From the NCBI GenBank assembly GCA_020216845.1, contig JAIWNK010000102.1, positions 1 through 12,696 of the forward strand: a DNA stretch of 12,696 bases, read 5' to 3'. Below are positions 6,985 to 12,696 of the stretch, one piece after another. The stretch comes from Anaerolinea sp. Lineage in GTDB: Bacteria; Chloroflexota; Anaerolineae; Anaerolineales; Anaerolineaceae. Both the position numbers and the translations under genes were made by a program. Numbering within the stretch: the first letter of the stretch is position 1; every line of letters starts with the position of its first letter. The notes under the pieces are model-generated. The model worked only from the letters and a program-made list of their open reading frames with translations. It did no database searches and was not told where the DNA came from.

Positions 6985-7215
6985 ATGTCTGCTATGCAAC
7001 ACGTGCTGGACGCATTGGATCTTGAAACCTTTTTGGTTTGTCAGAACGAGGCAGAAGCCAAAGAGCTGGCGCTGAACCTGGCCGCCGAGCTCGGTTTGTC
7101 TCATGCCGATGTGGTCTTCGTCGAGCAAAGCGGCCTGGGGGCGCGCGTGCGCATTCGCAGCTACATCCATCACCCCGGGCAAGGCTACGGCTGGCTGAAA
7201 GAGGAAACCGCATGA
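6985..7215 (+). CDS. Small aminomutase subunit resembling the dimerisation domain of KamE/OraE
   Basis: A 76-residue soluble alpha/beta protein. Its core, EAEAKELALNLAAELGL (18-34) followed by SHADVVFVEQSGLGARVRI (35-53), matches in pattern the helix-strand dimerisation domain that precedes the B12 domain in lysine 5,6-aminomutase beta (KamE) and ornithine 4,5-aminomutase (OraE). In those proteins a helix ending in a K/E-x-GL turn is followed by a strand with VxV-Q and an aromatic or basic strand. I judged this by eye against remembered sequences, not by a search. AGAGGAG (6967-6973) lies 11 bases before ATG 6985; a longer frame starts at 6943 inside the hairpin and is unlikely. The stop overlaps the mutase ATG (ATGA), which implies a stoichiometric partner. 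In known enzymes this domain is fused to the B12 domain; here it is a free chain. Confidence 0.65.
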   Translation: MSAMQHVLDALDLETFLVCQNEAEAKELALNLAAELGLSHADVVFVEQSGLGARVRIRSYIHHPGQGYGWLKEETA

Positions 7216-9023
7216 CCACCGTTCTGCTCGCCCCCCTCGACCCCGTGCATGACAACGCCATCAAGCTGTTGCGCCGCAAGCTGGAAGCCGCCGGCTACAC
7301 CGCCCTGACAATGCCGCCCGGCGTCACAGAAGAAGAAGTCATCGCCCTGGCGCTGCAAGAACGCCCGGCAGCCATCCTGGTCAGCCGCACCCTGGGCTAC
7401 AAAGTGGCCGAAACCCTTGGTCACCTGGTGGACCTGGCCGAAGCCGCCGGACTGCGCCCAAGCACCCGCCTGGGCGTCGGCGGCATGGCCATCACCCAAG
7501 AGACCGGCGCCGAGCTTGGCTTCGATGGCTGCTTCGTCGGCGCCCTCAACATGGATGAGGTGATCGCCTTCATTGAAGGGCGCCCGCAACAGGCCCGCCA
7601 ACAAACCGCCGAGGCCGCCCCGCGCCCCAAACCCGACCTGACCGAGGGCTTCACCTACGCCTTCCGCGACGAAAAAATTGCCCGCCTGTTGGATTCGATC
7701 ACCGAGCAGCTGCTTGAATGGGTCAAGGACAAACAATCGCCCGGCATTGAGCGCGCCCGCCTGCGCGCCGAGCTGCTGACCGAGACCAACCCCAACAGCC
7801 GTGCCGCCCTGCTGGAGCGCTACCTGAGCTTCTGCGATGCGGAGATCCAATCCTTCTACCGTCAGGGCAAATTGCCCTCCGGCGTGCGCCGCCTGGAGGC
7901 CGAAGAAATTGCCCGCGCCCCGCAACGCCTCAATCCGCCCATGCCCGCCTTCGAATCGCTGCGGCACAACCGCCAAAAGCCGCTCTTCTTCGCCCAATAT
8001 GGCACCGGCTGCCCGATTATGGATGCCGCCCATGTGCGCATTGCCGAGGCCTGGGGCATTGATGGCGTGCTGCACTTTGACCCCTCTTGGGGGGCGCAAC
8101 GCGAAGGCCTGCTGGAAGGCCTGCTGACGCACGAACACGATGGCACCATCATCACCTTTGAAAATCTGCACTTCATCCGCAGCTTCATGAACCCGGCCAC
8201 CTTGTGGAACGTGCGCGGTCACCGCGGCTTGAACACCCCCGAAACGCAGGTGCTGGCCCACGCCGCCGGCGCCGACCTGCTCAAGATCAACATTCCCTAT
8301 GGCAGCACCGGCGGCGGCACCGACCCCGAACGCCTGGCGGTGGACGGTGTTTATTCCGTGCGCCTGGCGAGCGAATTTGGCCTGCCCTTCGACATCCCCG
8401 GCAACGATGAGCTCAGCGGCGTGCCGCCGCACAAAACCTTTGCCGGGCTGTTGGTGATGGTCATGCTTGGCCTCAAACTGGGCGCCCGCCCCATCCCCAA
8501 GCCGCTGCTGTGCTATTCCCCCTACATGACCATCGAAGGGCTGATGGACGATAATTATGTAGACATGAACGTCGCCAAGCTGCGCGTGTGGAGCGAAATT
8601 GTTGATGCGCCCATCTGGCCGGGCGAGCCAATTGGCTTCATGACGCACACCCCCGAGCGCGTGCAAAGCGCCCTGACGACCGCCATTCACGCCGCCCTGG
8701 CAAGCAGCTGCGGCGCAGCTGCCGCAACCATCGCCTCATCCGACGAGGCCTATTCCAAGGGGCCCATCTCTGGCCCGGCGCGCGTGGACACGTTGCGCGC
8801 CACCCGCGAGATGTTGCGCTTCTTCGGTCAGGCGACCATCAGCCCCACGCCGCGCGCCGCCGAACTGCAAGCGCAGCTGCACGCCGACATCCGCAGCACG
8901 CTGGAAAAAATCGCCGCCCGCGGTGATTTCGTCGCTGCCATCTATGAAGGCCTGCTCGGCGACCCCAGCGATGGCCTGTACCCGGGCCGCACCGGCCGCG
9001 GCAGCATTCAAACGCGCCCCTAA
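7212..9023 (+). CDS. B12-dependent aminomutase-like protein: N-terminal cobalamin-binding domain plus C-terminal TIM barrel
   Basis: A 603-residue protein. Residues 1-125 form a Rossmann cobalamin-binding domain like that of KamE/OraE: LDPVHDNAIKLL (9-20, H13 the likely cobalt ligand), ILVSRTLGY (55-63), HLVDLAEAAGLR (71-82), GVGGMAI (88-94) and ELGFDGCF (101-108). The usual DxHxxG is altered to D-P-V-H-D-N-A. After a Pro/Ala linker (about 125-145) and a helical part, residues about 250-590 look like the AdoCbl-binding TIM barrel: FAQYGTGCP (260-268), LLKINIPYGSTGGGTDPE (356-373), FDIPGNDELSG (393-403), a segment like KLRVWSEIVDAPIWP (456-470) and SSDEAYSKGPISGPARVDT (509-527). The expected reaction is a radical 1,2-amino shift on a diamino acid, with AdoCbl and probably PLP. 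Known OraE has TIM-dimer-B12; here B12 precedes TIM and the dimer domain is the preceding gene. A glutamate-mutase-like carbon-skeleton reaction is the alternative. Confidence 0.78.
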   Translation: MTTVLLAPLDPVHDNAIKLLRRKLEAAGYTALTMPPGVTEEEVIALALQERPAAILVSRTLGYKVAETLGHLVDLAEAAGLRPSTRLGVGGMAITQETGAELGFDGCFVGALNMDEVIAFIEGRPQQARQQTAEAAPRPKPDLTEGFTYAFRDEKIARLLDSITEQLLEWVKDKQSPGIERARLRAELLTETNPNSRAALLERYLSFCDAEIQSFYRQGKLPSGVRRLEAEEIARAPQRLNPPMPAFESLRHNRQKPLFFAQYGTGCPIMDAAHVRIAEAWGIDGVLHFDPSWGAQREGLLEGLLTHEHDGTIITFENLHFIRSFMNPATLWNVRGHRGLNTPETQVLAHAAGADLLKINIPYGSTGGGTDPERLAVDGVYSVRLASEFGLPFDIPGNDELSGVPPHKTFAGLLVMVMLGLKLGARPIPKPLLCYSPYMTIEGLMDDNYVDMNVAKLRVWSEIVDAPIWPGEPIGFMTHTPERVQSALTTAIHAALASSCGAAAATIASSDEAYSKGPISGPARVDTLRATREMLRFFGQATISPTPRAAELQAQLHADIRSTLEKIAARGDFVAAIYEGLLGDPSDGLYPGRTGRGSIQTRP

Positions 9024-9026
9024 GCC

Positions 9027-10046
9027 ATGTACACCCTCGGCTTTGCAGGCGTCGCCAAAAACACGGGCAAAACCACCACCGCCCTGGCCGTTTTGCAGCT
9101 GGCCCAAGCAGATGGGCTGCGTCTGGCCCTGACCAGCATCGGCTATGATGGCGAGGACCGCGACAACGTCACCGGCCTGCCCAAGCCGCGCTACGCCCTG
9201 CCGGTCGGCTGCCTGGTTGCCAGCGCACAACGCTGCCTGCAAGTCAGCCCGGCCGGCCTCAACCTGCTGCACAATACCGGCATCGCCACCATCCTCGGCC
9301 CGGTGCTGATTGCCGAAGTCACCCGCCCCGGATTGGTGCTGCTTGCCGGGCCCAACCAACAAACCCAAATCGAAGCGCTGCTGAAGCAATTTGCCGCCCT
9401 GAAGGCCGAGCTGTGCCTGCTCGATGGCGCGCTCAACCGCCTGACGCCCCTTGCCGCCGCCGATGGACTGCTGCTCAGCACCGGCGCTGCCTTCAACGAA
9501 GACGCCGCTCAGCTGATAGACCATGCCGCCGCGCTGACCAGCCTGTTCCGCCTCAGCGCACCGCCCGCGTCACTCGAAACAGCTGCCGATCGCGGCAGCC
9601 TGCTCAGCGCACAGGCCGCCGAACAGCTCATCCAAACGTTGCCGCACAGCGACAATCACATTCTGCTCAGCGGTGCCGCAGCCCCACAGCACTGCCTCAC
9701 CGTCCAACAAGCCCTGTGCCGTCCACTGCATTGGAGCTTTGCCAACCCGCTGCGCATGATTGCCGCCGGAGACCCGCGCAGCTGGCGCGACTTCATCGCA
9801 CAGGTGCGGGCGGCGGGCGGCGATGTGCACACCTTGCGGCCCCTGCCGCTGCACGCCCTGACCCTCAACCCGTTCTACCCGCGCTACCTGCCCGCCGCCG
9901 GCCGCTATGAGGCCGCTTGCTTACCCGCCGCCGAGCTGCTGCAACAGGCACGGCTCCGCCTGCCGGATGAGCTGCCCGTGCTCGATTTACACCAACAAGG
10001 CGCAGCAGCCCTGCGCCCTCACCTGCCCTTCCTGAAGAGGAATTGA
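9027..10046 (+). CDS. KamB-like P-loop NTPase, putative aminomutase reactivase subunit
   Basis: A 339-residue protein with an N-terminal Walker A loop GVAKNTGKTTT (8-18, K15 and T16), then LTSIGYDGEDRD (35-46), LPKPR (51-55) and a Walker-B-like strand LCLLDGALNR (129-138, D133). The AKNxGKTT loop, TSIGxDGE and DGALNR series matches my memory of KamB, one of the two proteins that reactivate lysine 5,6-aminomutase after its cobalamin is damaged (KamC, MutS-like, is the other). I could not check this by search. The C-terminal half (about 200-339) is less distinctive and has no membrane segment. It starts 3 bases after the mutase stop and overlaps the next gene by one base (TGATG). The expected role is ATP-dependent exchange of inactive cobalamin on the mutase. 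No KamC-like gene is present in the window. Other P-loop families (MobB, CobQ/MinD) are possible but fit the context less well. Confidence 0.62.
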   Translation: MYTLGFAGVAKNTGKTTTALAVLQLAQADGLRLALTSIGYDGEDRDNVTGLPKPRYALPVGCLVASAQRCLQVSPAGLNLLHNTGIATILGPVLIAEVTRPGLVLLAGPNQQTQIEALLKQFAALKAELCLLDGALNRLTPLAAADGLLLSTGAAFNEDAAQLIDHAAALTSLFRLSAPPASLETAADRGSLLSAQAAEQLIQTLPHSDNHILLSGAAAPQHCLTVQQALCRPLHWSFANPLRMIAAGDPRSWRDFIAQVRAAGGDVHTLRPLPLHALTLNPFYPRYLPAAGRYEAACLPAAELLQQARLRLPDELPVLDLHQQGAAALRPHLPFLKRN

Positions 10047-10507
10047 TGACCGACCCCTACCAAAACCAATTATTGAACACCGTCAGCCCGTGTGCGGCCC
10101 ATTTTCCCGTCCCGGGCCGGATCGTGTGCGTCTTACACGCTCGCGCCGAAGCGCGCGGGCTGAGCCTGGCGCCCTTCCCATCGCGCGCCGTGCTACAGCA
10201 CGAAATCCACGAATTGATCATCACCGCCGAACAAGCCGCCCCCGGCCAAACCGTCAACCGCATTGCCTACCTGGCCTTCTTCGAGGTGCTCGAAAGCGGC
10301 ATCCTGTGGGCCGGTGACACCCTGCGCCTGGGCGAACAGACCCTGGGGCAGCTGATCGGTTATGACATGACGCACATGCCCAATCACATGAACATCATTG
10401 TGCGCGTCAGTGAGCCGCTCAAAACAGGCCTGGAACTGGGCCTGCAACTTGGGCAAAGTTTGCGTTTCGAACATACCCCCACCCCCAAAAAAGGAGATGC
10501 AGCATGA
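10046..10507 (+). CDS. Conserved-looking small protein of unknown function with His/Met-rich motif
   Basis: A 153-residue soluble protein. The middle (VNRIAYLAFFEVLESGILWAG, residues 70-90) leads into DTLRLGEQTLGQLIGYD, a pattern of short strands and glycines suggesting a small beta-barrel. This is followed by the striking DMTHMPNHMNIIV (107-119), which carries two His and three Met and could bind a metal. I do not recognise the family with confidence. Its position between the reactivase and the dehydrogenase, its size and the barrel-like GDxxxLxxxTLGxL pattern recall the small OrtA subunit of 2-amino-4-ketopentanoate thiolase; that resemblance is weak. ATG 10046 overlaps the stop of the preceding gene by one base and follows AGAGG with a 5-base spacing. 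Its own stop overlaps the dehydrogenase ATG (ATGA). Confidence 0.75.
   Translation: MTDPYQNQLLNTVSPCAAHFPVPGRIVCVLHARAEARGLSLAPFPSRAVLQHEIHELIITAEQAAPGQTVNRIAYLAFFEVLESGILWAGDTLRLGEQTLGQLIGYDMTHMPNHMNIIVRVSEPLKTGLELGLQLGQSLRFEHTPTPKKGDAA
10491..10496 (+). promoter_or_regulatory. Shine-Dalgarno site (AAGGAG) of the dehydrogenase gene
   Basis: AAGGAG is 7 bases before the ATG at 10504 and lies inside the end of the preceding coding region. It allows independent initiation in addition to coupling through the ATGA overlap. Confidence 0.65.
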
Positions 10508-11409
10508 CCATTCAAGTTGCCGTCATGGGCTGCGGACATATCGGCCACTATGCCGCTCGCGCCGTCGCCCTGGCCAATGATATGCACCTGCTCGGCGTCG
10601 TCGAGCTGCCCGAGCGCATTGCCGCGGCTCAGGCAAGCCTGCCGGGCACAACCATCGTCCCCACCCTGCAAGACCTGCCCGCCCGACCGGATGTCGTCGT
10701 GTTGGCCCTGCCTACCCGCACCGTGCAAAGCGTTGCCCCCACCCTGCTTGCCCAGGGCATTCACACGGTAGATTGCTTCGACATGCACGGCGAGCCCTTC
10801 TTGCAGCTCAAAGCCGCCTGCGATGCGCCCGCCCGTCAAACCGGCGCGGTTGCCATCCTCGGCGCCGGTGTAGACCCCGGCATCAGCACCCTCATCCGCG
10901 CCCTGTTTGAAATTTGGGCACCGACCGGCCTGACCTACGTCACCTATGGCCCCGGCATGAGCATGGGGCACACCGTCGCTGCCAAATCCTACCCCGGCGT
11001 GCGCGATGCCCTGTCCATCACCCGCCCGGGCGACCCCGGTTGCCATAAGCGCGACCTCTACCTGGAGCTGGAAGATGGCGCCGACTTCGAACAGGTGCGG
11101 GCGCAAATCTTGGCCGACGCCTATTTCTGCCACGACGATGTGCGCGTCTTCCAGGTGGAAGATGTCACCCCGCTGATAGATATGGGGCACCGCATTCACG
11201 TGCAACGCAAGGGCGGGGCAAGCGGGGTGGATAATCAATTGCTGGACTTCGAAACGACCTTCCACAACCCGGCCTCAACGGCACAGGTGATGGTTGCGGC
11301 AGCCCGCGCCTGCACACGCCTGAGCCCCGGCGCACACACCCTGCTGGAAGTGCCGCTATCCGCCTTCCTGCCGCAAAGCCTGACCGAGCTGATCCAACGC
11401 CTGGTATGA
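10504..11409 (+). CDS. Diaminopimelate-dehydrogenase-like amino acid dehydrogenase
   Basis: A 301-residue NAD(P)-dependent oxidoreductase. The N-terminal Rossmann loop is VMGCGHIGHYAAR (7-19). The catalytic/dimer part follows meso-DAP dehydrogenase (Ddh) closely: GAGVDPGIS (120-128, Ddh has WDPG), TYGPGMSMGHT (147-157, Ddh has FWGPGxSxGHS), PGVRDALSITRP (164-175), HKRDLYLEL (181-189), DMGHR (226-230), FHNPAST (253-259) and LLEVPLS (280-286). Residues that in Ddh hold the substrate backbone and carboxylates (D124, T173, R183, H229, N255 by visual alignment) are kept, while two Trp of the pocket are Val (123) and Tyr (148). It should therefore oxidise an amine next to a carboxylate or a related diamino acid, perhaps the mutase product, not necessarily meso-DAP. 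By position it parallels 2,4-diaminopentanoate dehydrogenase (Ord) of ornithine fermentation. It overlaps both neighbours by ATGA. Confidence 0.8.
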   Translation: MTIQVAVMGCGHIGHYAARAVALANDMHLLGVVELPERIAAAQASLPGTTIVPTLQDLPARPDVVVLALPTRTVQSVAPTLLAQGIHTVDCFDMHGEPFLQLKAACDAPARQTGAVAILGAGVDPGISTLIRALFEIWAPTGLTYVTYGPGMSMGHTVAAKSYPGVRDALSITRPGDPGCHKRDLYLELEDGADFEQVRAQILADAYFCHDDVRVFQVEDVTPLIDMGHRIHVQRKGGASGVDNQLLDFETTFHNPASTAQVMVAAARACTRLSPGAHTLLEVPLSAFLPQSLTELIQRLV

Positions 11410-12521
11410 ACGCTTTTCACAGTCCATACCCCACCTGGGTTGAAGTAGACCTGAGCGCCATTGCCCACAACACGCGCCTGCTGCGACAGACAACCAACAC
11501 AGCCGTGATGGCCGTCGTCAAGGCCGAAGCCTATGGGCACGGCATGATCGCAGTTGCCCGCACGGCCCTGGAGCATGGCGCAACCTGGTTGGGGGTGGCG
11601 CGTTTGGGCGAGGCGCGGCAAATCCGCCTGGCCCACATCGCCGCGCCAACGCTGGTCTTTGGCCTGCTGACGCCCGAAGAGGTGGATGAAGCCATCGCCA
11701 ACGACATCTCGGTGACGCTGCACAGCTTCGAGAACGCCGAACTGCTCAGTCAACGCGCCGCTGCCCTAGGCCGTCCGGTTCATGCCCATCTGAAAGTGGA
11801 TACGGGCATGGGGCGCATGGGCGTGTTACCCGAAGAAGCCCGCCGCCTGGCCGAAGTTGCCTGCGCCTCCGGGCGCATTCTGTTGGAGGGGCTGTACAGT
11901 CACCTGGCCGAGGTGGATGATGACCCGCACGCCGCCCTGACCGAGCAACAAATGCAGCGGTTTGTGCAGGCATTGCGCAGCCTGGAAGAGGCCGGTCTGC
12001 GTCCGCCCTATGTGCACCTGGCCAATTCCGCCGCTGCCTATGCCCTGCCGGCGGCGCGCTTCGACCTGGTGCGCGCTGGCTCGGCCATCGTTGGCTTGCG
12101 CCCCTTCTATTATGCCGCCTTCCCGTCCGCCATGCGCCGTTCGCTCAGCTGGCACGCCCAATTGGCCGATTGCAAGCGCCTGCCCGCCGGCTGGAACGTC
12201 AGCTATGGACAGGAATATCAGGCAAGCGGCGAAGAATGGATTGGCGTGGTGCCGGTTGGCTATGGCGACGGCCTGCGAAGGCAGCCCGGCAATCAGGTGC
12301 TGATTGAAGGGCAACGCGTCGCAGTCGTTGGGCGGGTGTGCATTGATCAGTGCATGGTGCGCCTGCCGCGCCCCCTGCCGCCCGGCACCCGGGTGACGCT
12401 GATTGGCCGACAAGGCGATGAGGCCATCTACGTGGAGGAATTGGTGCAACGCTGGCATAGCTCCGAGGCGGGCGTCACCGCCGGCATTACCGGGCGCGTG
12501 CCGCGCTGCTATCGCACGTAA
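11406..12521 (+). CDS. alr: Alanine racemase family protein (probable pathway amino acid racemase)
   Basis: A 371-residue PLP racemase with the whole Alr layout. The N-terminal barrel carries the Schiff-base Lys K39 in MAVVKAEAYGHGM (35-47); R136 is in KVDTGMGRMG, followed by GLYSHLA (162-168), H204 and N207 in VHLANSAA, and VRAGSAIVG (222-230). The C-terminal beta domain has the catalytic Tyr Y267 in VSYGQEY and VPVGYGDGLRR (282-292), then VVGRVCIDQCMV. The normally invariant Asn after the Lys-Ala is Glu (KAEAYG rather than KANAYG), and LRPF replaces the usual LYG-type ending. Length is normal for the family. It is the last gene of the operon, its ATG overlapping the dehydrogenase stop. Alanine racemisation for cell wall synthesis is possible, but in this operon it more likely supplies the D-form of the mutase substrate, as ornithine racemase does in ornithine degradation; this is an inference. 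Confidence 0.88.
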   Translation: MNAFHSPYPTWVEVDLSAIAHNTRLLRQTTNTAVMAVVKAEAYGHGMIAVARTALEHGATWLGVARLGEARQIRLAHIAAPTLVFGLLTPEEVDEAIANDISVTLHSFENAELLSQRAAALGRPVHAHLKVDTGMGRMGVLPEEARRLAEVACASGRILLEGLYSHLAEVDDDPHAALTEQQMQRFVQALRSLEEAGLRPPYVHLANSAAAYALPAARFDLVRAGSAIVGLRPFYYAAFPSAMRRSLSWHAQLADCKRLPAGWNVSYGQEYQASGEEWIGVVPVGYGDGLRRQPGNQVLIEGQRVAVVGRVCIDQCMVRLPRPLPPGTRVTLIGRQGDEAIYVEELVQRWHSSEAGVTAGITGRVPRCYRT

Positions 12522-12545
12522 TCCTCGCGCCTGCATCGGCCCTTG

Positions 12546-12568
12546 CCCAACCACGGAACACACCGAAC
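12546..12568 (+). repeat. 23-bp direct repeat, copy 1
   Basis: A 23-base unit beginning CCCAACCACGGAACACACCG recurs exactly at 12673-12695, 127 bases away. Confidence 0.85.
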
Positions 12569-12584
12569 GAAAACCACCCGCGTA

Positions 12585-12637
12585 GGGGCATGGCGATCTT
12601 GAAGCGGGCCTCACCCAGCCAATAGCAGCCATGCCCC
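12585..12637. repeat. 10-bp inverted repeat with nested direct repeat
   Basis: GGGGCATGGC (12585-12594) pairs with GCCATGCCCC (12628-12637) across a 33-base loop. CATGGCGATCT also occurs directly at 12589-12599 and 12638-12648, so the unit looks like a partly duplicated palindromic element. Confidence 0.6.
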
Positions 12638-12672
12638 CATGGCGATCTCACCCAGGCCCTGACCCTCGCACA

Positions 12673-12695
12673 CCCAACCACGGAACACACCGAAC
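12673..12695 (+). repeat. 23-bp direct repeat, copy 2
   Basis: Identical to 12546-12568. The window ends one base later, so the repeat array may continue outside. Confidence 0.85.
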
Positions 12696-12696
12696 A

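Larger units (their letters stand above)
12522..12696. other. Intergenic region after the operon, with repeats and no gene
   Basis: These 175 bases contain no convincing coding frame and no hairpin followed by a T-run. They hold the direct and inverted repeats listed separately, which resemble dispersed intergenic repeats. Confidence 0.6.

Noticed and set aside
7038..7211. In-frame upstream extension of the mutase gene
   Set aside because: It would run through the coding region of the small subunit, adds an Arg-rich peptide, and the ATGA overlap at 7212 gives a natural coupled start.
7185..8690. 501-codon minus-strand frame opposite the mutase gene
   Set aside because: Gly/Ala/Gln/His-rich antisense shadow; the sense strand carries recognisable B12 and TIM-barrel motifs. 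The same holds for minus-strand frames at 5404-6384, 8736-9524, 10384-11265 and 11826-12632.
12546..12695. CRISPR array
   Set aside because: There are only two copies of the 23-base unit, 127 bases apart, with repeats inside the interval and no cas genes.

Overview
The window is about 12.7 kb of GC-rich bacterial DNA. It is packed with genes in two divergent operons that meet at a 169-base control region (4501-4669). There is no rRNA, tRNA, CRISPR array or transposase. The protein families and the dispersed short repeats at the right end would fit an anaerobic or facultative environmental bacterium, perhaps of the Chloroflexota (Anaerolineae-like). That taxonomic guess is an inference from general appearance only.

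Left operon (minus strand, 4500 down to 1, running off the left edge). It contains a PtmA-like short-chain dehydrogenase, a NeuA cytidylyltransferase fused to a KdsC-type HAD phosphatase, a short NeuB-family synthase without the usual C-terminal SAF (antifreeze-like) domain, a 69-residue one-helix membrane protein, and a large two-part SAM methyltransferase. The genes overlap by 4-7 bases or lie within about 25 bases. Together they look like a surface-glycan module that makes and activates a nonulosonic (sialic-, Kdn- or legionaminic-type) acid. Synthase plus fused phosphatase plus cytidylyltransferase suggests a route through a 9-phosphate intermediate.

Right operon (plus strand, 4670-12521). 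It contains a GntR/FCD regulator, a fold-type I PLP enzyme, a 76-residue protein resembling the dimerisation domain of lysine 5,6-/ornithine 4,5-aminomutase, a 603-residue protein made of an aminomutase-type B12-binding domain followed by a TIM barrel, a KamB-like P-loop protein (putative mutase reactivase), a 153-residue protein of unknown function with a His/Met-rich motif, a homologue of meso-diaminopimelate dehydrogenase, and an alanine-racemase-family protein. Almost every junction after the stem-loop at 6928-6957 is an ATGA or TGATG overlap or a gap of a few bases, so these genes should act together.

This set parallels anaerobic ornithine and lysine degradation (racemase, then B12/PLP aminomutase, then NAD(P) dehydrogenase, then PLP-dependent cleavage), but nearly every part is replaced by another family or rearranged. 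In known ornithine mutase the large chain is TIM-dimer-B12. Here the order is dimer (separate gene), then B12-TIM, which is a circular permutation with a split. I consider this variant aminomutase pathway the most interesting content of the window. Its substrate cannot be told from sequence alone.

The last 175 bases (12522-12696) hold no gene but contain short direct and inverted repeats.
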